64,000 nt of DNA, from the NCBI RefSeq assembly GCF_031656215.1, contig NZ_CP134228.1, positions 992,001 to 1,056,000 on the forward strand, given 5' to 3'. This document shows, one piece after another, positions 27,889-34,694 of the stretch. Every line of letters begins with the position of its first letter. The first letter of the stretch is position 1. The translations under genes and the position numbers were made by a program. The DNA is from Mesorhizobium koreense (GTDB taxonomy: Bacteria; Pseudomonadota; Alphaproteobacteria; Rhizobiales; Rhizobiaceae). The notes beneath the pieces were generated by a model. It had not been told where the DNA came from. It worked only from the letters and a program-made list of their open reading frames with translations, and did no database searches.

Positions 27889-27913
27889 AACATCTGGCGG
27901 ATGATTTTGTTCC
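27889..27913 (-). promoter_or_regulatory. EcfG-type promoter for the DUF883-like gene
   Basis: Minus-strand GGAAC (27909-27913), 16 bases, TGTT (27889-27892), 31 bases before ATG 27858. The promoter of the paralogue at 33513-33537 has the same elements, spacing and flanks (GGAACAA...GATGTTGC). Confidence 0.6.
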
Positions 27914-28100
27914 CGGAAGGGGCGATCGCACGCTGTGTTGCAGGCAGGCTTACGGATGTCCGCCCTGCAAACCGCCACTTCATCGCCGTGTCGGCGTAGG
28001 CGGCAAAAGCGAGCATCTGGCATGTCGCTGTCTCTAACCAAGAAGACGCGCGTTCGCATCGCGCCGCTGCAACCAAATCCAAGCTTTCAGGTTTTCACCG

Positions 28101-28352
28101 ATGCGCGTCCATTCCAGCCTGCCTTACGCTGACGGTATCTGCTTCGATGACATCGAAGGTTTCGATATCGAGTGCACTAACCATCTGGCTGCGAATGGCA
28201 CGGTCTACATCACCGAGTTCAAAGCCAATAGTCGGAGATATGGCGGCCGCATCATTGCGCGTAGCCAAGAGCAAGCCCACGAGACCGCATTCGTGCGCGG
28301 CTTGGGCGAAGAGGTCCTCGGCCGTCTGGTCCTGACAGGGAGGCTCGACTGA
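28101..28352 (+). CDS. Small hypothetical protein
   Basis: 83 residues (MRVHSSLPYADGICFDDIEG...) with a natural-looking core NGTVYITEFKANSRRYGGRI followed by IARSQEQAHETAFVRGLGEE. Composition and codon use look coding and no better frame exists, but the ribosome binding site is weak and the family is not recognised. Confidence 0.45.
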   Translation: MRVHSSLPYADGICFDDIEGFDIECTNHLAANGTVYITEFKANSRRYGGRIIARSQEQAHETAFVRGLGEEVLGRLVLTGRLD

Positions 28353-28369
28353 ACAGCGTAGTCACCGGT

Positions 28370-28629
28370 GCTGCGCGACAATGCAGCGCCTCGTTTTTGT
28401 AGACGCGCCAAGACGTTCTCCAGGATTGCCCGGGCGGCGACGAGCTGATTTCGATCTTCGGTAGCAACGCTGGTTGCAGGGAGGTCTTTTGCAATCTGAT
28501 TAGGGCCCGGCACAGCCAAAGGGTCGCCGTCCCGTTGCGATCCGGATCATCAAAGTCGCGCAATGCGGTGATCGCATTGCTGACGTATTGCACCGCGTTA
28601 ATAAGGTTTCCTTCGGGTCGGCCGGACAT
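28370..28629 (-). pseudogene. Small hypothetical gene with a probable single-base frameshift
   Basis: From ATG 28627-28629 the frame reads MSGRPEGNLINAVQYVSNAI then TALRDFDDPDRNGTATLWLC and degenerates. The neighbouring frame from about 28495 reads IAKDLPATSVATEDRNQLVA then ARAILENVLARLQKRG, which looks like its natural continuation. A one-base loss near 28495 would explain this. The family is not known to me. A loose stress-type promoter (GGAAC-N19-TT) lies at about 28650. Confidence 0.35.
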
Positions 28630-28689
28630 CAAGCGATCCTCCAACAGTCGAAGATCATGCAGGGGGAGATCGTTCCCGGCGGTCCCCGG

Positions 28690-29262
28690 TTAGAGTTTCT
28701 GGATCGTTATACATGTTTTATTGGCAGCGAGGCTTGTGGGTCGGCGGCTTGGCCATGATCCTTCGACCATGGCATCCGACACCTCGCGGCCCGTGTGGAG
28801 CGGGGTGATCAGATTAGCCAAATCGAAATCCTGCTGACGGGCTTCGTCGAGGTATTCAACCTTTGTAGCTTCAGCCAGTTGCGGCTGGCGCGAGAGGATC
28901 CAGAGATATTTCCGATCGGGCGTTCCGACCAAGGCGGTTCGGTAGGGCGGGTCGATCTTGAGGACCCAATAGTCGCCCTTGGTAAAGGGTATCCAGCGGA
29001 CGTATTCGGGCAGGAAGGTGACTTTCAGGCGCGATTTGGCATCGTCGACGGGGACCGCCTCACCGATCGCCCGCGATGGCTTGCCGTCTTCGTCGAAACA
29101 TCTGTTGTCGACCCTGATGTTCCTGTCCTCGTTGAGCGCATAGGTGGCCGTGATGTCGGTTGCTGTTTCGTCTTCCCACCCTATGGGCAGGCGGCAAATC
29201 TCGTACCAGCGCCCGAGATACTTATCGAGATCAAGACGAGGAAGGGCGGTCACGTCGGTCAT
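28690..29262 (-). CDS. Lipocalin (Blc-like)
   Basis: 190 residues from ATG 29260-29262. The lipocalin signature DKYLGRWYEICRLP (GxW motif) starts at about residue 11; further conserved parts are YWVLKIDPPYRTALVGTPDR and YLWILSRQP. Bacterial Blc proteins bind lipids during envelope stress. There is no signal peptide or lipobox, unlike classical Blc, so it may stay in the cytoplasm. An upstream in-frame ATG (29286) overlaps the promoter -10 element and is rejected. The C-terminal segment DLANLITPLHTGREVSDAMV recurs as a fragment at 30.1 kb. Confidence 0.88.
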   Translation of the reverse strand: MTDVTALPRLDLDKYLGRWYEICRLPIGWEDETATDITATYALNEDRNIRVDNRCFDEDGKPSRAIGEAVPVDDAKSRLKVTFLPEYVRWIPFTKGDYWVLKIDPPYRTALVGTPDRKYLWILSRQPQLAEATKVEYLDEARQQDFDLANLITPLHTGREVSDAMVEGSWPSRRPTSLAANKTCITIQKL

Positions 29263-29286
29263 GATGGGCGCTCCGTGGAGGGGCAT

Positions 29287-29312
29287 AACGCCCCCCCCAC
29301 GACTTTGGTTCC
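29287..29312 (-). promoter_or_regulatory. EcfG-type promoter of the lipocalin gene, perfect consensus
   Basis: Minus-strand GGAAC (29308-29312), 17 bases including a run of eight G, CGTT (29287-29290), 25 bases before ATG 29262. Slippage in the G run could alter promoter spacing. Confidence 0.65.
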
Positions 29313-29400
29313 GATCGGGATTTTTGGAGATGCCCGCAAGCCTCCATTCATCGCTGTGCCGAAACATGCGGGGGAGCTCGGCCTGGTCGACGCGCGGTTC

Positions 29401-29654
29401 CTAGCGCAGACGCTCGGTGATCGGATCGCCCCAAGTAAGCTGCTCAATCTTGGGGATGAGAAGATCGAAGGTTCTCGCATTTTCCAATAGGCCATATCGA
29501 TGTCGCCATGTTTCAGTGCTCTCAGCATATTACCCTTGAGATCGGAGGCTGCTTCCACCCCCTCGTGCTCGGCTACATGTCTCATGGCGTATTCAATGCA
29601 CAGGTGGAGCGTATTGAGTACAATCCTGACCTGTTCCAATTCAGGTCCAGCCAT
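29401..29654 (-). pseudogene. Frameshifted paralogue of the 88-aa gene at 37336-37602
   Basis: From ATG 29652-29654 the protein reads MAGPELEQVRIVLNTLHLCI ... NMLRALKHGDIDMA, parallel to LELINIVLNAQSLCLGHALE ... ELLDSVKHGRIDMA in the intact paralogue. After DIDMA the frame fails; restoring one C (GCC-TAT to GCC-CTA, near 29489) continues as LLENARTFDLLIPKIEQLTW and stops at 29401, matching LLEDTATYDFVVAMIEGLP. A single-base deletion therefore broke the gene, or the assembly lost a base. Confidence 0.7.
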
Positions 29655-29691
29655 TCGTCGATGCTGTCAGTGGGGCTTTTCTGCGTTCTGA

Positions 29692-29716
29692 GGAACATTC
29701 CGGTTCTTCAGAGGTT
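29692..29716 (+). promoter_or_regulatory. EcfG-type promoter of candidate sRNA 1
   Basis: GGAAC (29692-29696), 16 bases, GGTT (29713-29716), followed by AGAT. No open reading frame follows before the terminator at 29758. Confidence 0.5.
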
Positions 29717-29722
29717 AGATGA

Positions 29723-29785
29723 TCGCCGCCTGGGACAGCGAGCTCTCCTGATCCCTACCCGCTGGCTTCGGCCGGCGGGGTTTTT
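29723..29785 (+). ncRNA. Candidate small RNA 1 (about 63 nt)
   Basis: A short non-coding unit runs from the EcfG-type promoter to a strong terminator. It contains a pyrimidine-rich, anti-Shine-Dalgarno-like stretch (CTCTCCTGATCCC) just before the terminator stem. The unit at 29991-30060 has the same promoter, the same pyrimidine-rich centre and a related TTCG terminator, so the two look like duplicated sRNA genes. Ends are estimated from promoter and terminator positions. Confidence 0.45.
29758..29785 (+). terminator. Strong rho-independent terminator
   Basis: CCCGCTGGC-TTCG-GCCGGCGGG: a nine-pair stem with a TTCG tetraloop, then GTTTTT. There is no protein gene upstream on this strand, which points to an RNA gene. 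Confidence 0.8.
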
Positions 29786-29921
29786 GTTGGAACTTATGCA
29801 TGTCACGAAAAACTTACGAGGCTATCGGGAGCGAGGGCGCCCGCAAGAGTGTAGCCAAACACCTCGCTTCGCATCGCTAATCGCCGCTCCATCATCAGGC
29901 GGCTATCACACTGCGTGACAC

Positions 29922-29948
29922 GCTCGCTGCGGCCGGCGCGCTTTTTTT
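29922..29948 (+). terminator. Possible terminator with seven-T tail
   Basis: CGCTG-CGGC-CGGCG (five pairs, extended by two pairs across one mismatch) followed by C and seven T at 29942-29948. The stem is short. No promoter of the EcfG form was found for the 29786-29921 segment. Confidence 0.4.
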
Positions 29949-29959
29949 CACACCAGATG

Positions 29960-29984
29960 GGAACATCCGCGTCGCTTCGAAGTT
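29960..29984 (+). promoter_or_regulatory. EcfG-type promoter of candidate sRNA 2
   Basis: GGAAC (29960-29964), 16 bases, AGTT (29981-29984), then AGAT as in sRNA 1. The first spacer bases (AT-CCG) also resemble those of sRNA 1. Confidence 0.5.
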
Positions 29985-29990
29985 AGATCA

Positions 29991-30060
29991 ATGCTGTTTC
30001 CCTGACAACTTACTCCCCTCCAGCACTACCCTGCCGGCTTCGACCCCGGCGGGGGCTTTT
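29991..30060 (+). ncRNA. Candidate small RNA 2 (about 70 nt)
   Basis: Non-coding unit between an EcfG-type promoter and a terminator. It carries ACTCCCCTCC, an anti-Shine-Dalgarno-like stretch, and ends with CCTGCCGG-CTTCGACC-CCGGCGGG and a T run. It parallels candidate sRNA 1 in layout and in the CTACCC-GC-GGCTTCG core of the terminator arm. Ends are estimated. Confidence 0.45.
30030..30060 (+). terminator. Rho-independent terminator
   Basis: CCTGCCGG pairs with CCGGCGGG (eight pairs) around CTTCGACC; GGCTTTT follows at 30054-30060. Confidence 0.7.
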
Positions 30061-30115
30061 CGCCTACAAAATTGAGGGGCCTTGGTGAGGAATACCTCGC
30101 CGGAGCAAGATGCCA

Positions 30116-30195
30116 GGATCTGATCTGGGTCGGTTGATCGTTCCGCGGCCCACGGGCCGAGAGGTCACGGACGCCATGGTCGGGAGTGATTGGTA
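30116..30195 (+). pseudogene. C-terminal scrap of a second lipocalin
   Basis: The plus-strand frame reads SDLGRLIVPRPTGREVTDAM followed by VGSDW, aligning with DLANLITPLHTGREVSDAMVE at the end of the lipocalin at 28690-29262. The rest of the gene is gone and the orientation is opposite, so this is a relic of a duplicate or of an older copy. Confidence 0.55.
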
Positions 30196-30399
30196 TTCTT
30201 CATCAGCAACCCGGCCAACCGAATCCTCGGACGAGCCTTGTTTAGGGATCAGTTTGTCCAGTCGATGGGCTTCGCATCTCAAGACAGGGTCTGACCCTAC
30301 GGACCGTTTCGATAAAGCTCATTAAGGGGCCGTGCCCGTCCTATGGAAAGAGGATTTCCAGCCGGACAACATCGCGCCACGCATCGCCGCCGCGATACT

Positions 30400-31160
30400 G
30401 GCAGTCGCTGTACCTTCGGCGGCGCAGTCAGGAAGGGTTGAACCCCCTTGTACTCCTTGTTCTCCCGCAGATCGCACAAAATACGGAGATCAAGCGCGAA
30501 GCCTGTGTGCGACGCCGGCCGAGGCTATGGCAGAGATCGCGAGGATCGTTGGGATTCGGTTGCGCGAAGGCCGCCACGCCACTGGCCTTCAGCTCTCGAA
30601 ACGATGTCGGACGCGCCCAGTCACTCACGGCCCATAGGCCGAATGCTCATATGCACGGGAGACCATGGCGTGGCGCCGTCGTGCGCGGCCATGGCTGGGT
30701 CAGCGCGTTGCGTCGCCGAAAATGCTGGAAAGAGGATCAGATCGACCGGCTCGTCGGGAAAGCACGAGGGATGCCAGAAGTCCGCGCATATCATGGCAAC
30801 GCAGCGTACGCCATCAGCGACAAAGCAGGCCGGTCCATCCCCGGAGGCAATGGAATATTCCCGCTCAACTCAATAGGGGTGCGCTTTGGTATAACGCGCT
30901 GCTATGTCGCCCTGCGGGTCCACCACCACACCGCAGTTGAGGGGATGAGGACCATTTGTGTCAAAATGCGCCCCCCGACGACCCAAGCGCGTAGTTCCAT
31001 AGCCAGTGCCCGCACCTCCCGCATGTAGTTCCCGGGATCCAGGTCGTTCCCGATGAGTTCAGGCAAAACGACAATACTGCCGACGTCAATTCCCGCGCTC
31101 GACGGAGAAAGAAGGATACGCATGCGCTCGATATCCGAGGCTCCGGAACCTTCGCCACGA
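30400..31160 (-). pseudogene. Decayed carbon-nitrogen hydrolase (nitrilase superfamily)
   Basis: Pieces in different minus-strand frames form one protein: SIVVLPELIGNDLDPGNYMR (catalytic Glu region), then AMELRAWVVGG, NGPHPLNCGVVVDPQGDIA, a TGA, VEREYSIASGDGPACFVADG, VRCVAMICADFWHP (catalytic Cys region), VSDWARPTSFRELKASGVAA and RFALDLRILCDLRENKEYKG. At least three frameshifts and one stop are needed. The family hydrolyses nitriles or amides; this copy is dead. Limits are approximate. Confidence 0.7.
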
Positions 31161-31335
31161 CCCGGCTAGGTTATCACAACCTTCATCACGAGGCTCCATT
31201 GCCAAGCAAAGTGGATTGGAGAAACGCCACGACGCGACACGGCATTGATGTCACCGATCCTGACGCGCCATTAGAAATAATTTGAACAAGTCGCTTTGCT
31301 GACGTCAAGGCCATCCGCTCCAAGCTAAGGTCCAT

Positions 31336-31671
31336 CTATCCGCGCGCCGGACCGAGAAGGATCATCGCGAGAGCAATGATCGCTAACGCCAACCCAGTGG
31401 CTTGAACGAGGGATACTTTCTCCCCGAAGATCGCGAGGGCCATGACATTAACGGCCACAAGCTGCGCTACAGCAGATAGGCTGAGCGCAACGCCCATCCC
31501 GACGTCGCGGATCAGGCGCAGCATGATCAAATTGCCGATCGTGTAAAGTGTAAGCGTCAGCGCGAGCCAAGCGAGGCTGTTCGGTGATAAAGCCCACGTC
31601 TTGGCGGAACTGGCCGCGCCAACAAAAATCGCCGTCGACGAGACCAAAAGGAACACTGAAAGTCCCGTCAT
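31336..31671 (-). CDS. Small DMT/SMR-like membrane transporter
   Basis: 111 residues with four hydrophobic helices (about 4-24, 32-52, 58-80, 86-106), including VALSLSAVAQLVAVNVMALA and a final LALAIIALAMILLG. The length and four-helix plan fit the small multidrug resistance/EamA-like superfamily, though the conserved Glu of EmrE (helix 1) is not evident. The substrate is unknown. It stands alone, with no recognised promoter. Confidence 0.7.
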   Translation of the reverse strand: MTGLSVFLLVSSTAIFVGAASSAKTWALSPNSLAWLALTLTLYTIGNLIMLRLIRDVGMGVALSLSAVAQLVAVNVMALAIFGEKVSLVQATGLALAIIALAMILLGPARG

Positions 31672-31756
31672 ATCTCAGCCTCGTAGCTCGGGCACGTTGG
31701 GCGCTCGCCGATGAGGCGAGATAGCCGAACCCTTCAGACGATGAAGTCCGTCTTCT

Positions 31757-32206
31757 TCATGCCCCGACAGCCCGTCGATTGACCTTCTGCGATTTCGTAT
31801 GCTTCGTCGCTTTCTTTGGCCCGCGCCTCGACAGTCTCTTTTGTTCCTCTTTTTCGACAACGGCGACAGCCTCCTCGCACCTCCTGCGGAAAGCCTCGAC
31901 CTCCTCCACGGAAAGATGCTCGATCCCGACGAAAACGTTCTCGCCGTCGCTCGCCCGGATGAGTTCGTCGAGCTTCGCCTGCACCGCCGCGCCGTCCCGG
32001 TTTTGCGTATTCTGGATGAGGAAGACCATTAGGAAGGTGATGATGGTCGTGCCCGTGTTGATGATGAGCTGCCAAGTGTCCGAATATCCCGCGAACGGCC
32101 CGGCGATTGCCCAGATGATCACGATGAGGCAGCAGCAGACAAACGTGATTGGATGGCCCGCCGCATGGGCTACTGCATTTGCGGCCTTACCAAAAAGCTG
32201 TTGCAA
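31757..32206 (-). CDS. Low-affinity iron permease family protein
   Basis: 149 residues from TTG 32204-32206, chosen because GGAGGGG lies 6 bases upstream and because a farther in-frame TTG (32236) lies inside the promoter -10. Helices at about 18-38 and 46-66, then FLIQNTQNRDGAAVQAKLDE and FVGIEHLSVEEVEAFRRRCE, the family signature, and a basic tail. Divergent from the DUF892 gene, each with its own stress-type promoter. Confidence 0.82.
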   Translation of the reverse strand: MQQLFGKAANAVAHAAGHPITFVCCCLIVIIWAIAGPFAGYSDTWQLIINTGTTIITFLMVFLIQNTQNRDGAAVQAKLDELIRASDGENVFVGIEHLSVEEVEAFRRRCEEAVAVVEKEEQKRLSRRGPKKATKHTKSQKVNRRAVGA

Positions 32207-32235
32207 GGTATTCCCCTCCGAAGTGGCAGCCCTCA

Positions 32236-32260
32236 AATGCTCGACGCATGAAATCGTTCC
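32236..32260 (-). promoter_or_regulatory. EcfG-type promoter of the iron-permease-like gene
   Basis: Minus-strand GGAAC (32256-32260), 16 bases, CATT (32236-32239), 30 bases before TTG 32206. Confidence 0.5.
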
Positions 32261-32278
32261 GCGCGATCGCTGATGAGC

Positions 32279-32303
32279 GGAACAAAAGCGTTCCTTATCT
32301 ATT
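32279..32303 (+). promoter_or_regulatory. EcfG-type promoter of the DUF892 gene
   Basis: GGAAC (32279-32283), 16 bases, TATT (32300-32303), 43 bases before ATG 32347. It forms a divergent pair with the promoter at 32236-32260. Confidence 0.45.
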
Positions 32304-32346
32304 CCAGAGGCACGCCAGGGCGGCGCCGAACGAAGGATGGCGACGC

Positions 32347-32841
32347 ATGGCGAAGGAAAAGAAATTGGAAGATCTGTTCCACGACACGCTCAAGGACATC
32401 TACTACGCGGAGAAGAAGATCCTGAAGGCGCTGCCCAAGATGGCCAGAGCAGCGGAATCGCAGGATCTGAAGGCCGCGTTCGAAAAGCACCGCGACCAGA
32501 CGGAAGGTCACGTGGAGCGCTTGCAGCAGGTATTCGAGGCGATGGGCAAGCGAGCTCAGGGCAAGACGTGCGAGGCGATCGAAGGGATCATCGCCGAGGG
32601 CGAAGAGATCATGGAGGAGTTCAAGGATATGCCGGCGCTCGACGCGGGACTGATCTCGTCCGCCCAGGCGGTCGAGCATTATGAGATCACGCGCTACGGT
32701 ACCCTCAAACGCTGGGCCGAGACCTTGGGGATGAAGGACGCCGTCAAGTTGCTCGATGCGACTTTGAAGGAAGAGGCTCAGACCGACGAGGACCTCACCA
32801 AGCTCGCCGACAACTCAGCCAACCAACAGGCGGCCGCTTAA
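32347..32841 (+). CDS. DUF892 ferritin-like protein (YciE/YciF type)
   Basis: 164 residues from ATG 32347; the longer frame lacks a start in sensible context. Helical throughout: KLEDLFHDTLKDIYYAEKKI, LKAAFEKHRDQTEGHVERLQ, VEHYEITRYGTLKRWAETLG, LKEEAQTDEDLTKLAD. The E..H and E..Y positions are those of the DUF892 di-iron ferritin-like fold seen in YciF, a stress-induced protein. A hairpin follows 17 bases after the stop. Confidence 0.9.
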   Translation: MAKEKKLEDLFHDTLKDIYYAEKKILKALPKMARAAESQDLKAAFEKHRDQTEGHVERLQQVFEAMGKRAQGKTCEAIEGIIAEGEEIMEEFKDMPALDAGLISSAQAVEHYEITRYGTLKRWAETLGMKDAVKLLDATLKEEAQTDEDLTKLADNSANQQAAA

Positions 32842-32858
32842 GGGCCCCCGCTACTAAA

Positions 32859-32881
32859 CCCCGCTGGCCCAGCCAGCGGGG
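32859..32881. terminator. Stable hairpin between convergent genes
   Basis: CCCCGCTGGC-CCA-GCCAGCGGGG: a ten-pair stem between the DUF892 gene (plus) and the next gene (minus, stop at 32888). No T run follows. A related stem occurs at 56391-56415. Confidence 0.6.
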
Positions 32882-32887
32882 GTGCGA

Positions 32888-33421
32888 TTAGTGGCCCGTT
32901 CTTCCGGCATCATCCCCCGCCCGTCGGGCTTCCTCCGCCGCCCGCCCGTCGATGATGCAAAGCAGTTCCCCGTTCTCGTCCCGGACCCGCACCAACCAGC
33001 CTGACAGATCGACTGTATCTGGTTGAAGGCCATCGAGAAGATCGATCGCGCCGCGGATTGCTTCCTCTCGTGCGGCCTGGAAACTCGGCATTACGGATGG
33101 AGGAACCCGTCGGATGCCTTCGCCGTCGCGGTATTCGAAGATGTAGGTCTTGTTTTCTCCCTCTTGGACGCTGGTGACAGCAACCTCATCGAAATTGCCG
33201 TTGCTTTGGGCGTCGTAATCGTTGGCGGCCTGATTGAAGGTCGCAGTTTGCACCAGGATTGCCTTTGCTAGGTTCAATGCATTCTCCTTCGCGATGCGGT
33301 CGGGATCAGCCATGTCGACTCTCACGCACTCCCCGCCTTCGCCGCAAAACTGGACGCGCAGAATGGGTTCGCCGCTTGAGGCGGCGGTTGCCTGGCCGAC
33401 TTGGGTACGAACGATCCGCAT
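32888..33421 (-). CDS. Hypothetical protein, DUF6894-like C-terminal half
   Basis: 177 residues from ATG 33419-33421 (MRIVRTQVGQATAASSGEPI), chosen for GGAGG 8 bases upstream and the promoter just before it. The N-terminal half has a beta-rich segment (LRVQFCGEGGECVRVDMAD). The C-terminal half (YIFEYRDGEGIRRVPPSVMP, AAREEAIRGAIDLLDGLQ, GWLVRVRDENGELLCII) resembles DUF6894. Soluble. Function unknown. Confidence 0.6.
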   Translation of the reverse strand: MRIVRTQVGQATAASSGEPILRVQFCGEGGECVRVDMADPDRIAKENALNLAKAILVQTATFNQAANDYDAQSNGNFDEVAVTSVQEGENKTYIFEYRDGEGIRRVPPSVMPSFQAAREEAIRGAIDLLDGLQPDTVDLSGWLVRVRDENGELLCIIDGRAAEEARRAGDDAGRTGH

Positions 33422-33448
33422 CGTCTTGTCCTCCAGTGACAAGCCCAC

Positions 33449-33473
33449 AATGCCGCGCGGCATCTTAAGTTCC
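33449..33473 (-). promoter_or_regulatory. EcfG-type promoter
   Basis: Minus-strand GGAAC (33469-33473), 16 bases, CATT (33449-33452), 28 bases before ATG 33421. It overlaps the longer frame, supporting the shorter start. Confidence 0.5.
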
Positions 33474-33512
33474 TGCGCCTGCCGTCAACATTCGAACTGC
33501 TTGCTGATGGGC

Positions 33513-33537
33513 GGAACAATCCTGCTCGCCGGATGTT
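33513..33537 (+). promoter_or_regulatory. EcfG-type promoter of DUF883-like paralogue 2
   Basis: GGAAC (33513-33517), 16 bases, TGTT (33534-33537), 28 bases before ATG 33566. Nearly the same arrangement as 27889-27913. Confidence 0.6.
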
Positions 33538-33565
33538 GCTTTGCTTCCAGCAACGGAGGACTTCG

Positions 33566-33808
33566 ATGCCAAGCGAATTCGAGAGACACATCGCGATGGA
33601 ACCCGACGAGGAGGATCAGTCGAAAGCATCGGAATTATATTCCAAGGCGAAAGACCAGATCGGAGAGATGGCGCAAGGACCGCGCGAGGCGATGCGCGAA
33701 AATCCGGGTACATTCTCCGTTATGGCGATTTTGGTCGCAATGGCCGGGTTTGCCCTTGGCTGGGCGTGTGGGCAGTCATCGGCGCGATCCGAGCGTTACT
33801 GGCGCTGA
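33566..33808 (+). CDS. DUF883/ElaB-like small membrane protein, paralogue 2
   Basis: 80 residues (MPSEFERHIAMEPDEEDQSK...) with a C-terminal glycine-rich helix (VAMAGFALGWACGQSSARSE). Same length and collinear with the 27616-27858 protein; over half the positions look identical by eye. ACGGAGGACTTCG precedes the ATG. Probably an inner-membrane stress protein. Confidence 0.75.
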   Translation: MPSEFERHIAMEPDEEDQSKASELYSKAKDQIGEMAQGPREAMRENPGTFSVMAILVAMAGFALGWACGQSSARSERYWR

Positions 33809-33893
33809 TCGCCGATTTCTCTGCCGTTCGCGCGAAACAAGCGGAAAACGCGAGGGTTGTTTCTGGGGGCGTCTTTCAGAAGGAGCGAGCACC

Positions 33894-34220
33894 ATGAAAG
33901 CACCAGCCTTGATCCTAACAGCAATGATATCGCTCTGCGCCGGGACGGCTATGGCTGCCTGCCCCGGCAAGTCGGCTTCAAACGGACCGGACACAACCGC
34001 GGGCATTTCCAAGGATGGCACGCACGCGCCTCTGGAATCGCCAAACTCCCTGTCTCAAGACCGCAAGAACTCCGCCCAAAAAGACGGCACGACAATGCCA
34101 CTGGCGACCAAGGAGGGCGGTGGCAACAAGAACCTGGCTACGTCTCAGCAGGATGTCGAGGCGCAGCAACAGGGGGAAAAGACCGCCGCAGCCCATGCCA
34201 AAGACAATTGCAAAGACTGA
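33894..34220 (+). CDS. Small exported protein of unknown function
   Basis: 108 residues from ATG 33894, with AGGAGCGAGCACC upstream. A signal peptide (MKAPALILTAMISLCAGTAM-A) is followed by a hydrophilic, low-complexity mature part (ISKDGTHAPLESPNSLSQDR, EAQQQGEKTAAAHAKDNC). The two cysteines near the ends of the mature protein could form a disulfide. The style resembles small rhizobial periplasmic stress proteins. It may share the transcript of the DUF883-like gene 85 bases upstream. Confidence 0.65.
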   Translation: MKAPALILTAMISLCAGTAMAACPGKSASNGPDTTAGISKDGTHAPLESPNSLSQDRKNSAQKDGTTMPLATKEGGGNKNLATSQQDVEAQQQGEKTAAAHAKDNCKD

Positions 34221-34265
34221 AATGGCCTGGCGCGGTCGAGACGCCTCTGCCTAGAAACAAGCCCG

Positions 34266-34424
34266 ATGACCGGGAAGCACAAGAACGAGACGGCCGAGAA
34301 AAAACCGATGCGCTTGACGGAGACCACCGACGTTTCCCGAGCAGGCTAAAGACCTGATGAAGAAGTACGGCAAGACAGCTCGAAGGTCGAGAAAGCGGCG
34401 AGGAACTTCAAGGTCGAGGGCTGA
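34266..34424 (+). pseudogene. Small DUF3606-like gene with two frameshifts
   Basis: From ATG 34266 the frame reads MTGKHKNETAEKKPMRLTET-TDVS and then stops. Switching frames near 34332 gives PEQAKDLMKKYGK and again near 34364 gives SSKVEKAARNFKVEG and a stop. The joined product (about 53 residues) has the QAKDLM.KYG..S.K.E..AR layout of DUF3606-like small proteins. Both indels fall in short homopolymers (TTT and GG). Confidence 0.45.
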
Positions 34425-34494
34425 GACTGCAGCTAACACAACCAGAGGACGGGCTTCTCGTGGTTGTCGGAGCGTCCATGTCAGGCCAGGGCTT

Positions 34495-34519
34495 GGAACC
34501 AAGTTCGGGAATGGGCGTT
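34495..34519 (+). promoter_or_regulatory. EcfG-type promoter, perfect consensus
   Basis: GGAAC (34495-34499), 16 bases, CGTT (34516-34519), 34 bases before the micro-protein ATG at 34554. It could serve the whole 34554-35703 cluster. Confidence 0.65.
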
Positions 34520-34553
34520 CCTCCGCGACAAATCTGCACAAGGGGACGTCATC

Positions 34554-34628
34554 ATGAACGGCATCATCTACCTCGTCGGATTGATCGTGGTCATCATGTT
34601 CATCCTTTCTTTCCTCGGGCTGCGCTGA
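34554..34628 (+). CDS. Micro-protein (24 aa), single hydrophobic helix
   Basis: ATG 34554 preceded by AGGGGACGTCATC encodes MNGIIYLVGLIVVIMFILSF plus LGLR. Almost entirely one transmembrane helix with a C-terminal arginine. It lies directly behind a perfect stress-type promoter and ahead of the membrane protein at 34695, so expression is likely. It differs from the LLWLLGVPIPII micro-proteins. Confidence 0.65.
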   Translation: MNGIIYLVGLIVVIMFILSFLGLR

Positions 34629-34694
34629 GCCGCCAGCTCGGTTTCCATTATTTCGGGCCGGAGAATCCCGGTCCTGCGCAAAGAGGGTTCAAAG

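Noticed and set aside
29786-29935. Possible small gene or XRE-like relic between the two sRNA candidates
   Set aside because: Short plausible peptides (SEGARKSVAKHLASHR; LRDTLAAAGALFFTPDG) appear, but frames are interrupted, there is no binding site and no confident family match.
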